Of a stretch of 64,000 nt of DNA, positions 1 to 8,612 are shown piece after piece. Under the pieces are notes generated by a model. It saw only the letters and a program-made list of their open reading frames with translations, did not search any database and was not told where the DNA came from. Location of the stretch: assembly GCA_021734025.1 (NCBI GenBank), contig JAIPJS010000005.1:190112-254111 (forward strand). Reading direction: 5' to 3'. This DNA is from Candidatus Neomarinimicrobiota bacterium. Its GTDB lineage: Bacteria; Fidelibacterota; JAANXI01. Both the position numbers and the translations under genes were made by a program. Every line of letters begins with the position of its first letter. The first letter of the stretch is position 1.

Positions 1-912
1 AATTACCGTGAAGAGGTGCGCTCCAGCCTGGGTTCCGGCGTATATAATCGCGATCCGGTGGCGGGTTATCACAACATTGATCGGAACGGACAGATCTACG
101 CCGCCAGCCTCGGCGGGAACGTATCTCTGGTGGAAAAATTGAGCGTCGGCGTCGCGTATCACCTGCTGATGGCGGATGATTTGTCGAATGAATATTCCGT
201 GAACGTTCTCCGGGAAGACGATCCCGCGCTGAGCGCGGCATCGGATACGGCGTTCGCCAGCGATATCGGTCTGGACGGCACACCCGGACTGCTCACCGCC
301 GGACTGGCCTACGACATCAACTGGCGGTTCCGGGTCGGACTGAACTATCGATCCGGCGTCACGTTGACGCAGACCGGCCTGGCCAGCGTGCCGGGATTCC
401 TGAATCGCGTTGCACTGCCGGAGTACGAGCGCTCTGCGGAACTTCAAACTATTGAAACGCAAATCCCGGGAAAAATTGCCCTCGGCATCCGTGGGAAAAT
501 GCAAAATCCCATTGCCACCAGCGCCCAGGTGGAAGTCCACTACACCGACTGGTCGAATTACCAGGTGACCTACGTCGGCGCCCCGGATTCGGCGAACACC
601 ATGCCGGAGAATTTCCAGGAGACTCTCGAGTATCATCTTGGTGTGGAGCATCTGCTGCTCGGGAAAATCCCGTTCCGGTTCGGATTCATCTATGCGGAAT
701 CTCCGCTCGGTCGGGAATTCGAGCAGACGAAATTTACCATCGGCGGAAGCTATCTCTGGGGAAATGTCACCCTGGATTTCGGCGCGATCTTTAATTCGGT
801 GACCTACGATTACGTGGACATCTTCCCAGCCGACGCCGAAACCGGCACCACGCTGGAGTCAGTGAACGAGTCTAATGTCCGCGCCACCTTCACGCTCTCC
901 TACGCCCTGTGA
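1..912 (+). CDS. FadL/OMPP1-like outer-membrane transporter, 3' part
   Basis: The frame is open from the first base, so the gene begins upstream; 303 codons are visible. The protein is a run of short amphipathic strands with aromatic girdles and ends in the barrel-like tail TLSYAL. A segment with HYTDWSNYQ followed by a long strand-rich stretch matches the C-terminal half of the FadL/TodX (OMPP1) family, which passes hydrophobic compounds across the outer membrane. The family call rests on overall pattern; the N-terminal hatch domain that would confirm it lies outside the window. The stop codon is part of the GTGAGGA that serves as ribosome binding site for the next gene, so the two are probably co-transcribed. 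The substrate cannot be told from this part. Confidence 0.75.
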   Translation, partial: NYREEVRSSLGSGVYNRDPVAGYHNIDRNGQIYAASLGGNVSLVEKLSVGVAYHLLMADDLSNEYSVNVLREDDPALSAASDTAFASDIGLDGTPGLLTAGLAYDINWRFRVGLNYRSGVTLTQTGLASVPGFLNRVALPEYERSAELQTIETQIPGKIALGIRGKMQNPIATSAQVEVHYTDWSNYQVTYVGAPDSANTMPENFQETLEYHLGVEHLLLGKIPFRFGFIYAESPLGREFEQTKFTIGGSYLWGNVTLDFGAIFNSVTYDYVDIFPADAETGTTLESVNESNVRATFTLSYAL

Positions 913-923
913 GGATTTCCCGA

Positions 924-2897
924 ATGAGTAAACGATACGGACTTATTGCTGCGTTAGTTGTCCTGCTGAGCTCCGCTGCGTTAATCAGCGGCGAGCGCGA
1001 GAATACCCAGACAATCCATCTGCTGTTTACTAACGATCTGCTGGGCGGAATCGCTACTGTGCCGGCCGGGTTCATGAATCCGGAGAATCCGCCGATGCTC
1101 AGCGGCGGCGCCGGTGCGTATACCTATGTGCAGGATATCCGGAAAAAGGCGGAGAAGCGCGGCGAACACACGCTGCTGCTGGACGGCGGAAATTTCTACA
1201 GCGGGACGGTGCTTGGCACCTACGACCGCGGTGCCACCATGATCAAATGGATGAACTGGATGGGCTACGATGTCGCCGCCATCGGGCCGTTTGACTTCGA
1301 TTATGGTGTGGAGAATATGCAGCGGCTGACTGAACTGGCGGAGTTTCCATACCTCTCTGCGAATATTCTGTCTGAATCGTCCGGAGAGTCGGTAGAGTTC
1401 ACCAGGCCGTATATCCTCAAAGAATTCGGCGATGTGACGGTCGGAATTTTCGGACTCACCAACGCCAATCTGAAGGAACAGGTGTTGCCGTCACGTGTGA
1501 AAAGCATCACTGTCCAGCCCCCGGTTTCGGTCGCCAAAGAACTGGTTCAGGCGGTTAAGTCCCAGGGCGCCGACATCGTGATTGCCCTCACCAGCCTCGG
1601 TCTGCCGTACGACCGGCAGGAGGAGTACGAAAATTTCATCGAGCGACTTGATCAAGGCGACACCGACTGGTCGGATCAACCGGTGAACGCACTCCAGCTG
1701 GCGCACCTGGTGCCGGGCATCGACATCATTGCTACCGGCGGGAATACCGCGGGCTATTACTCTCCCTGGGAAGATCCGGTGACGCATACGCTGGTGATCC
1801 AGAACTACGGGAACGGCTCCGGACTGGCGCATCTGATGCTGAAAATTGACAAAGAGACCAAATCGCTGGCGGGCTACGACACGCCGCTGGACGATGGGAT
1901 GTCCATCACTCTGCTTCAGGACGACATCCTTCCGGATCTCACCATGCGTGATTCCATCGACGTCTGGACAACTCAGGCAAAGAAATCTCTGGACAGAGAT
2001 TATTCCAGAACCATCGACTCACTGTTCGCGGTTTCTTCCGGCAATGGCTCTTCAGCAATGCCCGGATATCAGCAGAAATTATCATACGACTGGGACATTC
2101 CGTCGGTGAACCAAGTCAACGGTATCGAAGCCATGACCTGGAACATCGAGCAGTTTCCCCACGCCGGGGATACCACGGTACAGAGCGTAGCGGCCGTCCT
2201 CCGGGATTTGCAGCCGGATATTGTGGCGCTCCAGGAGATCGGAAATCTGGCGGAGTTCGAGCGGCTGATGACGCTGGTTCCGGAATACGGCTACACAGTC
2301 TCGCAGCATTCATCTTTTTACGATCAGGCGATTATTTACCACAAAGATGTCCTGACCTTCCTGGGACAGCGGGAATTTTTCACGCTGAACGACTACTACT
2401 TTGCCGGGCGTCCCCCGTTTCAGGCGGATTTTCTCTGGCGAAATGGCGATGCGGCGGTTCCGCTCTCGGTGGTGAATCTGCACCTGAAGTGCTGTGGCGA
2501 CGGACTCTACAGGCGGCAGCGCTCCATGGAGCAACTCCACGAAAACCTGAGAGCGCAAATGGCGAATGGAAATACGAATATCATCGTGATGGGCGACTGG
2601 AACGACGAACTCGGGGACACCGGGATCTATCAGTCGTTTTATCCGTTCCTGGAGGACGCAACACACTTCCGCTTCGCCACCATGGAAATCGCGGACGATC
2701 CGGAGCAGGCATCCTATCCCTCCTGGCCGAGTTTCTTAGACCACATTCTGTATTCCAAAGGATTGTTCGACGAGCAAGCGGCAGGCGGAAGCACAGAAAC
2801 CGTGCGACTGGATGATTACCTCGGGAGCTGGGATCGGTATGAATCGCTGATTTCCGATCACCGGCCGGTGTTGTGGACGATACCGGTTGGGGAGTAA
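924..2897 (+). CDS. Degenerate 5'-nucleotidase-like domain fused to an EEP nuclease/phosphatase domain, exported
   Basis: Start chosen at ATG 924, which has GAGGA about 8 bases upstream; the frame also allows GTG 909. Residues 1-23 are a signal peptide. Residues about 30-320 follow the 5'-nucleotidase metallophosphoesterase fold, but the metal-binding motifs are altered: TNDLLGG where DxH is expected, DGGNFYSG for GD, GPFDFDYG for GNHEFDYG, TSLG for the HxG motif and GGNTAG for GHxH. This half therefore looks catalytically dead. Residues about 400-655 are an endonuclease/exonuclease/phosphatase domain with its catalytic set intact: MTWNIEQF, ALQEIGN, GDWNDELG, FLDHILYSK and SDHRPV. The substrate is unknown; nucleic acid or phosphoester scavenging at the cell surface is plausible. 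The downstream gene repeats the second domain alone. Confidence 0.8.
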   Translation: MSKRYGLIAALVVLLSSAALISGERENTQTIHLLFTNDLLGGIATVPAGFMNPENPPMLSGGAGAYTYVQDIRKKAEKRGEHTLLLDGGNFYSGTVLGTYDRGATMIKWMNWMGYDVAAIGPFDFDYGVENMQRLTELAEFPYLSANILSESSGESVEFTRPYILKEFGDVTVGIFGLTNANLKEQVLPSRVKSITVQPPVSVAKELVQAVKSQGADIVIALTSLGLPYDRQEEYENFIERLDQGDTDWSDQPVNALQLAHLVPGIDIIATGGNTAGYYSPWEDPVTHTLVIQNYGNGSGLAHLMLKIDKETKSLAGYDTPLDDGMSITLLQDDILPDLTMRDSIDVWTTQAKKSLDRDYSRTIDSLFAVSSGNGSSAMPGYQQKLSYDWDIPSVNQVNGIEAMTWNIEQFPHAGDTTVQSVAAVLRDLQPDIVALQEIGNLAEFERLMTLVPEYGYTVSQHSSFYDQAIIYHKDVLTFLGQREFFTLNDYYFAGRPPFQADFLWRNGDAAVPLSVVNLHLKCCGDGLYRRQRSMEQLHENLRAQMANGNTNIIVMGDWNDELGDTGIYQSFYPFLEDATHFRFATMEIADDPEQASYPSWPSFLDHILYSKGLFDEQAAGGSTETVRLDDYLGSWDRYESLISDHRPVLWTIPVGE

Positions 2898-2911
2898 AGT
2901 AAAAGGAAAAA

Positions 2912-2942
2912 GGGTATAAGGTATAAGGGTATAAGGGAAAAG
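2912..2942 (+). repeat. GGGTATAA 8-bp tandem array, short copy
   Basis: The units read GGGTATAA, GGTATAA, GGGTATAA, GGGAAAAG. The one 7-base contraction also occurs in the longer array at 47012-47074. Confidence 0.85.
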
Positions 2943-2989
2943 ACGGAGAAGGGAGAAGGGAGAAGGGAGAAAGGAGAAAACCAGCACCA

Positions 2990-3102
2990 AGCCCCGCAGG
3001 GGCGATTGCTTTCAACCCACCAATTTATTGGTGGGACTACTGAAGCATTAAAATCCCGCAAATCCCGCCAGGGATGACTGAACGGGTACATAAATATCCA
3101 GT
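2990..3102 (+). repeat. Interspersed hairpin repeat, family D, copy 1
   Basis: Three parts follow each other: a short CCCC/GGGG hairpin, the inverted repeat CCCACCAATTTATTGGTGGG, and a TCCCGCCAGGGATGACTGAA block. The same parts in the same order occur at 22981-23101 and 47150-47269. Confidence 0.85.
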
Positions 3103-3174
3103 AATAAAGTACCCACGAACAACATGAGAGATGCGTTCGACCCGAGACTTCGGACACAGGACAGTTTCAACAAT

Positions 3175-3203
3175 AACACAGTAACACCATAACACTTTAA
3201 CAC
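3175..3203 (+). repeat. AACACNNN array, exact 8-bp period
   Basis: AACAC begins at 3175, 3183, 3191 and 3199, with spacers AGT, CAT and TTT. The array lies just upstream of the start codon at 3220 and in the same orientation as that gene. Confidence 0.9.
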
Positions 3204-3219
3204 TAAATTTTCATAGTAG

Positions 3220-4134
3220 ATGAAAAACTTACTCCGCTCTAAAACCTCTATCCGCGCCATCTTCCTGGCGCTCACGCTGTTCCTACCGTTATCTTGCGGC
3301 CAAATCACCGAAGTCGAGGACAATCCCAACGATGTGCCGGATCTGAACGGGATCGCCCAGGTGGAAATCGTTACCTGGAACCTGGAGCAGTTTCCCCTGG
3401 AAGGATCTGCCACGGAGGACTCGGTTATTAAGCTGATGCGGGGACTAAATGCTGACATATTCTGCCTCCAGGAGATCCAGAATCCGGCCGTGCTGGAGCG
3501 GGTGGTCTCGAATCTGGATAATTACGCTGTTTACTCTTCCGAATTTACGGATTATATGCGTCTGGCTGTGGTGTACCGGGTCTCGGATTTTGATGTTTGG
3601 GATGTTTCTGAGTTGTTTGTAGACGACGATTACCCGTTTGCCGGTCGCCCGCCGCTCCGGGTGGATTTTACCTTCCGGGGTGCCAACGAATTTCCTTTCA
3701 CCGTTATAAACTTGCATATGAAGGCGTTTGGCGATCCCGAAAGCATTGAACGTCGCCGGGAAGCTGCCGGTATCCTTCATACCTATCTGGACAGCGTTCG
3801 GGCTGCCGGTGTGGACACGAATCTGGTGGTGGTCGGCGACTGGAACAATGATCTCACGAATATGTCAAATGCAAATCCGTATTACATCTTCTGGGAAGAT
3901 GCAGAAGCGTATCGTTTTTTGACCTATGATCTGGCTACCGATGCCAGCGACTTTTACGACTCGTATCCCGGCTGGCCCAGCTTCCTGGATCACATCCTGG
4001 TGAGTAAGGCGCTGTTCGACGAAGCGGAAAATAATGACGTGGAAACACTGCGGCTTGACGATTATATGGACAGGTACCTCTCCGTCGTCTCGGATCACCG
4101 GCCGGTAAGTTGGCAATTCATACCAAATTATTAG
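3220..4134 (+). CDS. EEP-family nuclease/phosphatase, probable surface lipoprotein
   Basis: An N-terminal hydrophobic segment ends in LFLPLSC, so Cys26 is a candidate lipid-attachment site, although Pro at -3 makes the lipobox imperfect. Residues about 45-300 form one endonuclease/exonuclease/phosphatase domain with intact motifs: TWNLEQFP, CLQEIQN, GDWNNDLT, FLDHILVSK and SDHRPV. It is a close paralog of the second domain of the upstream gene; both share a WPSFLDHIL..K.LFDE stretch and the same domain order near the C-terminus. A tandem duplication that lost the pseudo-phosphatase half is likely. No clear Shine-Dalgarno precedes ATG 3220; an 8-bp-period repeat array sits just ahead of it. 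The enzyme class is well supported, the substrate is not. Confidence 0.82.
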   Translation: MKNLLRSKTSIRAIFLALTLFLPLSCGQITEVEDNPNDVPDLNGIAQVEIVTWNLEQFPLEGSATEDSVIKLMRGLNADIFCLQEIQNPAVLERVVSNLDNYAVYSSEFTDYMRLAVVYRVSDFDVWDVSELFVDDDYPFAGRPPLRVDFTFRGANEFPFTVINLHMKAFGDPESIERRREAAGILHTYLDSVRAAGVDTNLVVVGDWNNDLTNMSNANPYYIFWEDAEAYRFLTYDLATDASDFYDSYPGWPSFLDHILVSKALFDEAENNDVETLRLDDYMDRYLSVVSDHRPVSWQFIPNY

Positions 4135-4251
4135 ATTGCCCCTGATTTTCAATTTATTCACACCCTAAATTATTTTAATGAGTTCCGCATTATTTTATAC
4201 TATCAAGTAATAATCTACAGTACATTTAACTATTGGGGTTAAATATCCAGT

Positions 4252-4283
4252 TCACATAATAATATTATGTGACATTAATCACG
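4252..4283. promoter_or_regulatory. Overlapping perfect palindrome and CRP/FNR-like box upstream of the 1278-aa protein
   Basis: Positions 4252-4272 form a perfect 21-bp palindrome with arms TCACATAATA and TATTATGTGA around a central A. Its right end overlaps 4268-4283, which reads TGTGA-CATTAA-TCACG, one base off the CRP consensus TGTGA-N6-TCACA. A further half site TATGTGATTAT lies at 4314-4324. All lie 50-125 bp upstream of ATG 4376, the expected place for an operator. No regulator gene is nearby, so the factor is unknown. Confidence 0.45.
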
Positions 4284-4375
4284 GTTTCCGGGCGGGATTA
4301 TGATGTATCATCTTATGTGATTATTTCCGGGATATACCTGCAAAATTCAATGAAAGTTTTAGGAAGGGGGACGTT

Positions 4376-7300
4376 ATGAAGAGGTGGTGCCATATCTTTG
4401 TGTGCGTGCTAATGGGGAGCGCGCTATTTGGGTATTTGTACGCTGGAACCGGTGAGGCCGGAATGGATGTATCCGAAAGCCAGGAGATACCGGCTTCCGT
4501 TCAAAATGCGATTCAGGTGCAATCGCTTATTAATCTGCAGTACCAAAAACAGGCGACTCTTGGAAAACAGCATCAGTTGCAAGCTGCCAGAGAAGACCAG
4601 ACGCGTCATATTCGCACCGGGCGGCATAAATTCCGCAGGAACGCGTCGGAATACCGACATGTAATTCAGTCTCGCTACTCCTCTCAAATTCAGCAACGAT
4701 ATCAAACTGCGCCAGTGGAGCCTCGTATTGTAAATGGTCTGGCCAAAATGATGCTGGCGGATACGCTCGGTCTACGGTTTAACGGTGAAGTTGCCACATC
4801 CGTAATTGTGGGCGAAGGCGGGATGCTGACATTCGAATTTCCCACCGGCGAGACCGAGGCCGTCCTCCGGGTCGTCTTTGACCTGAATTACAACGGTGTA
4901 CCGGATATCGATGATATTTACATTGAAGATTTCGAGGCATGGCTTTACGACAACGATCCCATGGATATGGATGGCACGGACTCCCTGTACGCGTTGGAAT
5001 ACGATCCGGAGGTGTGGGAAGGTCTCCCGAACGTCCAGGGTGGCTTCTTTTTTGAAGTCGAAAGCGGGGATGTAATCGAGACTGTCTTCGTGGAACAACT
5101 GCCGTATGAGACGGATCTTACCGTCTCAGGTACCGTTACCGATGAATCCGAAACCCCGTTACTCGGCATCGCCGTAATAGCAGAAATGTATAACACCGGC
5201 GAGGGTGCTGAATATTTCATCATCGATTTTACCGACTCCTCCGGGGTTTATGAGCTCGCGCTTCCGCAAGTCGGAACCTGGAATATTATGTCGTTCGATG
5301 CACTGTGGTTAGCAGGTGGACTATTCCCGAACAATTCGTATATGGATTGGTATGTGGATCTACCGGTGACGGACATGGATTTCGTGTACCTGTCCGGGAG
5401 TGCGCTCATCGAGGGACAGGTTTTAAATCAGTTTAACGTTCCGGTTGGAGGCGTTGGCGTATATGCAGAATCCTACTGGGGTGAGCAGAGTCTGTACACC
5501 ACCACGGATGACCAGGGAAATTTTTCCTTTTCGGTACTTCCGGGGGATTACTGGATCGGAATGGACAGCGAAACCCTGTTCCCGGCGTATATGGCTCCTG
5601 AGGATCAGGATGTGTATGTAGACGATGAAGCCTCCGCCTGGGTGGACTTCACGGTGTATTCCGCGAATTCTACCATTACCGGGACGGTTACGCAGAATGG
5701 AAATCCGGCTCCGGGTGTCGGGGTTTCTGCATGGCACTGGGACTTCGGATGGACTCAGACCATGACAGGAGCCGACGGTAAATATACGCTGAATGTGTAT
5801 GACGGACCGAATCCCGACGATTATTATTATGTAGAGGTCGATCATTGGGGCTTGCCTGATTATATATTCATTCAGCCCTATGGTTATCATGACGTGTTAC
5901 CGAACTCCCAGCAGATCAATTTTACGCTGATTTCAGTCAGTGGCGGAATTTCCGGTACGGTCGTCAATACACAGGATCCGACTGATACCCTCTATTTTGC
6001 ATGGATAGACCTGTGGAATACGAAATCGGGAGAGTGGTATTATACCGGGGTCGATTGGAAAACAGGGCTGTACGAGATTTATCTGCCGCCGGGTGATTAT
6101 GAAGTGTATGTGGGCGCTGAGGGCTTTTTTGACTTCGGTCCGGATTTTGTAACTGTGGGCGAGACGCTTATCGAGCACAAGGACTATGCCCTTGATCCAT
6201 ATACTATTGTTGGAAGCTTCAGCGGGAAAGTCACCGATGCCGGCAACCCGGGGACGCCGATTCCGGGAGCGTGGGTTGATGTCTGGAACAACCAGTACTA
6301 TGACTGGGCGGAAACCGACGAAAACGGTGAGTTTTATCTTGACCTGCCAGCTGGAGAGTATGATGTCTGGGTCGGGGCGGATGAATATTTTGGTATTGAT
6401 GCTTTTATCGTAATCAACGAAGGTACCCACATCGTCCGGAATTATTCCCTGGATCCCCAGGGGCAGTTCGCAGGGGGATTGGAGGGCTATGTTTACGATA
6501 ATCAAACCAGCGATCCGATTCCCGGCGCTGAAGTAGCTATAGGGAATGAGAATTACGGTATTACTATCTGGACCGACTCTTATGGCTATTTTGAAGTGAG
6601 TCTCCCGGAGGGATTTTATTGGCTGGACGTGTGGTCGCCGGGTTACACCACGTTATACGATACGGTATCGGTGGATGAAGGGTTTGTGTACAGGGACTTT
6701 TACCTGCGTCCCGGTATGCAGAATCTCGGTGAAATTTCCGGTACGATAACTGACAATAACTCCGGTGATCCCATTGAAGGTGCGATGGTCTTTGTCGCAT
6801 CAACCGATTTCAGCTACGGCAATGTGGCATTCACCGATATGGATGGTCAGTTTTATATGCCGGCAGTTCCGTTCGGTGAATACAATCTTATGGTCGAGGC
6901 AGAAGGATATTTTCCCGGATATCGCCTTAAGTTCTACGTCGATAACCAGAATATTGCGCCGTATTTCGACATCAAGCTGAACGTCGGTGAGTTCGCCTCG
7001 GCCTTCCGTGGCGTTGTACAGAACGAAGCCGGTGGCCCTATTGATATGGCGCTAGTCCTGGCTTTTGACGTGGATAATGAAGCCCGCTTTTTTGCGACAT
7101 TTACAAATCCTGACGGTACTTACTTCCTGAATGTTCGGAATAACGGTACCTACCAGTTGGTAGCAGATGCGCCAGGATTTTATCGGTGGTTCAGTGAAGA
7201 GATCTACTCGGTCGTAGACGATACATTTGATATCAATATTGTCATGGAAGAGGGTGGGACCAACGCCGAACCGCCGCAGTTTGCGGGTATCCACGATGTC

Positions 7301-8212
7301 CCGAACGATCAGGGCCGGCAGGTTCGCCTGAACTTCCATCCCGGCCGGCAGCCGGACGGTGGAGATTTCATTGGCTGGAGCGTCTGGCGGGAACTCCGGA
7401 TGACCGGCAGAGATGATCTCTGGGAATTCGTGAACTATGTGCCGTTCCATGATATGGAGATGTATTCACTGGTGGCGGCTACCATGATTGATTCCAACAA
7501 ATACACCGGACCGGTCCAGGAATACTGGACTGCCTTCAAGGTGAGCGGCCACACCTACGATCCGTATTGGTTCGTCGATTCCGAACCGATGCGGGGTTAC
7601 TCGGTGGACAATCTGAAACCGGGAATTCCAGGTAATCTTTCCGGGGGTCTGAGCGAAAATGTAGTTCAATTGGCGTGGGAAGCCTCCGATGCTCCGGATC
7701 TCCAGTACTATTCGGTGTATCGGGGTACCAGTGCCAATTTCGCACCTTCCGCATCGAACCGGATCGGGCAAACTACAGTGGTGCAGTTCTCCGATGCGTC
7801 AGTGACCGAATTTCCGGCGTATTATAAGGTAACGGCAACGGATCTTAACGGGAACGAAAGTTCCTCCGCTGGGGCGGGATTCGAGATTACCAACCTCGCA
7901 GCCGAGGCCGGTATTCCTGACGAATTCCGGTTGGCCCAGAACTATCCGAACCCGTTTAACCCGACGACTACCATCGAATACCAGCTTCCGGCGGATGGAA
8001 TCGTATCCGTCGGCGTATATAATATCCTCGGGCAACCGGTGAAGGTCCTCGCGGATGGATTCCGGCAGGCCGGGTATTTTAATACGATCTGGGATGGAAC
8101 GGACAACGCCGGAAATCTGGTGGCTTCCGGGATGTATTTCTACAAAATCCGGGTGATTGCTGACCAAAAGGTGCAGTACCAAGACATCCGAAAGATGGTA
8201 TTAATGCGTTAA
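4376..8212 (+). CDS. Large secreted protein with carboxypeptidase-regulatory-like repeats, Fn3-like domain and type IX sorting domain
   Basis: ATG 4376 is preceded by GGAAGGGGG. Residues 1-24 are a signal peptide. From about residue 245 to 960 there are about eight or nine copies of a 75-90 residue beta-sandwich of the carboxypeptidase regulatory type, each opening with a G.V.G.V.D....P..GA.V pattern and closing with P.GDY.V-like strands. A fibronectin-III-like domain follows near 1085-1170. The last 90 residues are the FlgD-like sorting domain: NYPNPFNPTTTIEY, VYNILGQPV, GMYFYKIRV, and final KMVLMR. In FCB bacteria this tail directs export and surface anchoring by type IX secretion. No catalytic motif is seen; an adhesive or structural surface role is the best guess. 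A strong terminator follows. Confidence 0.82.
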   Translation: MKRWCHIFVCVLMGSALFGYLYAGTGEAGMDVSESQEIPASVQNAIQVQSLINLQYQKQATLGKQHQLQAAREDQTRHIRTGRHKFRRNASEYRHVIQSRYSSQIQQRYQTAPVEPRIVNGLAKMMLADTLGLRFNGEVATSVIVGEGGMLTFEFPTGETEAVLRVVFDLNYNGVPDIDDIYIEDFEAWLYDNDPMDMDGTDSLYALEYDPEVWEGLPNVQGGFFFEVESGDVIETVFVEQLPYETDLTVSGTVTDESETPLLGIAVIAEMYNTGEGAEYFIIDFTDSSGVYELALPQVGTWNIMSFDALWLAGGLFPNNSYMDWYVDLPVTDMDFVYLSGSALIEGQVLNQFNVPVGGVGVYAESYWGEQSLYTTTDDQGNFSFSVLPGDYWIGMDSETLFPAYMAPEDQDVYVDDEASAWVDFTVYSANSTITGTVTQNGNPAPGVGVSAWHWDFGWTQTMTGADGKYTLNVYDGPNPDDYYYVEVDHWGLPDYIFIQPYGYHDVLPNSQQINFTLISVSGGISGTVVNTQDPTDTLYFAWIDLWNTKSGEWYYTGVDWKTGLYEIYLPPGDYEVYVGAEGFFDFGPDFVTVGETLIEHKDYALDPYTIVGSFSGKVTDAGNPGTPIPGAWVDVWNNQYYDWAETDENGEFYLDLPAGEYDVWVGADEYFGIDAFIVINEGTHIVRNYSLDPQGQFAGGLEGYVYDNQTSDPIPGAEVAIGNENYGITIWTDSYGYFEVSLPEGFYWLDVWSPGYTTLYDTVSVDEGFVYRDFYLRPGMQNLGEISGTITDNNSGDPIEGAMVFVASTDFSYGNVAFTDMDGQFYMPAVPFGEYNLMVEAEGYFPGYRLKFYVDNQNIAPYFDIKLNVGEFASAFRGVVQNEAGGPIDMALVLAFDVDNEARFFATFTNPDGTYFLNVRNNGTYQLVADAPGFYRWFSEEIYSVVDDTFDINIVMEEGGTNAEPPQFAGIHDVPNDQGRQVRLNFHPGRQPDGGDFIGWSVWRELRMTGRDDLWEFVNYVPFHDMEMYSLVAATMIDSNKYTGPVQEYWTAFKVSGHTYDPYWFVDSEPMRGYSVDNLKPGIPGNLSGGLSENVVQLAWEASDAPDLQYYSVYRGTSANFAPSASNRIGQTTVVQFSDASVTEFPAYYKVTATDLNGNESSSAGAGFEITNLAAEAGIPDEFRLAQNYPNPFNPTTTIEYQLPADGIVSVGVYNILGQPVKVLADGFRQAGYFNTIWDGTDNAGNLVASGMYFYKIRVIADQKVQYQDIRKMVLMR

Positions 8213-8245
8213 TCCGAATAAGCTTCAACATGATTGGATTTGGCA

Positions 8246-8284
8246 CGGCCCCGGGGGGAGATTTCTCCCGGGGCTGTGTTGTTA
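8246..8284 (+). terminator. Intrinsic terminator after the 1278-aa protein
   Basis: The GC-rich stem GCCCCGGG (8248-8255) pairs with CCCGGGGC (8267-8274), followed by the T-rich TGTGTTGTTAT. Confidence 0.75.
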
Positions 8285-8537
8285 TAGCAGAATGTTTCTC
8301 ATAGTATTACCGAATTAATCAAATTTTCGTCTGGTGAACTTTCCTATTGTTTTCAGGATAACCCGGATATATAATTACTAATGTATGCAAACGGACCCGA
8401 CTGGTGGTTACCGAGTTGGTGACATGTCCTCGTATAAATCCCCCTTGTGTTCTGACCGACGATGGAAATTCGGACACCAATCTCATACAGCGTATATCTT
8501 TCGATGCACCAGAGGAAGATCGAAATCGGATCTGGTA

Positions 8538-8553
8538 TGTGATTATGGTCATT
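8538..8553. promoter_or_regulatory. Weak CRP-like box upstream of the 791-aa protein
   Basis: The site reads TGTGA-TTATGG-TCATT. The 11-mer TATGTGATTAT (8536-8546) also occurs at 4314-4324 ahead of the preceding sorting-domain gene. The distance to ATG 8613 is about 60 bp. Confidence 0.3.
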
Positions 8554-8612
8554 GCATAAACAATAAAAGTTAGAGTAAATACTATTAAAATTAATTAACA
8601 AGGGAGGTATGT

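Larger units (their letters stand above)
2898..3219. repeat. Gene-free spacer made of several repeat units
   Basis: The 322-bp spacer holds, in order, a GGGTATAA-type array (2912-2942), a GGGAGAA purine run (about 2943-2979), a hairpin-rich interspersed element (2990-3102) with CCACCAAT/ATTGGTGG arms, a short tail, and an AACAC array (3175-3203) that ends 16 bases before the next start codon. The same order recurs at 47012-47504. I see no gene here. Confidence 0.8.
8213..8612. other. Gene-free region with terminator and leader of the next gene
   Basis: The 400-bp stretch holds the terminator of the upstream gene (8246-8284) and, near its right end, a partial CRP-like box (8538-8553) and the ribosome site AAGGGAGGT before ATG 8613. 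A 62-codon reading frame at 8385-8573 looks like chance. Nothing else is recognised. Confidence 0.6.

Noticed and set aside
3175-3203. AACAC arrays as CRISPR or riboswitch
   Set aside because: A period of eight bases is far too short for CRISPR, no cas gene is present, and no riboswitch fold can be drawn.
8385-8573. 62-codon frame upstream of the 791-aa gene
   Set aside because: Cys/Ser-rich random-looking product and no ribosome site; likely leader sequence.
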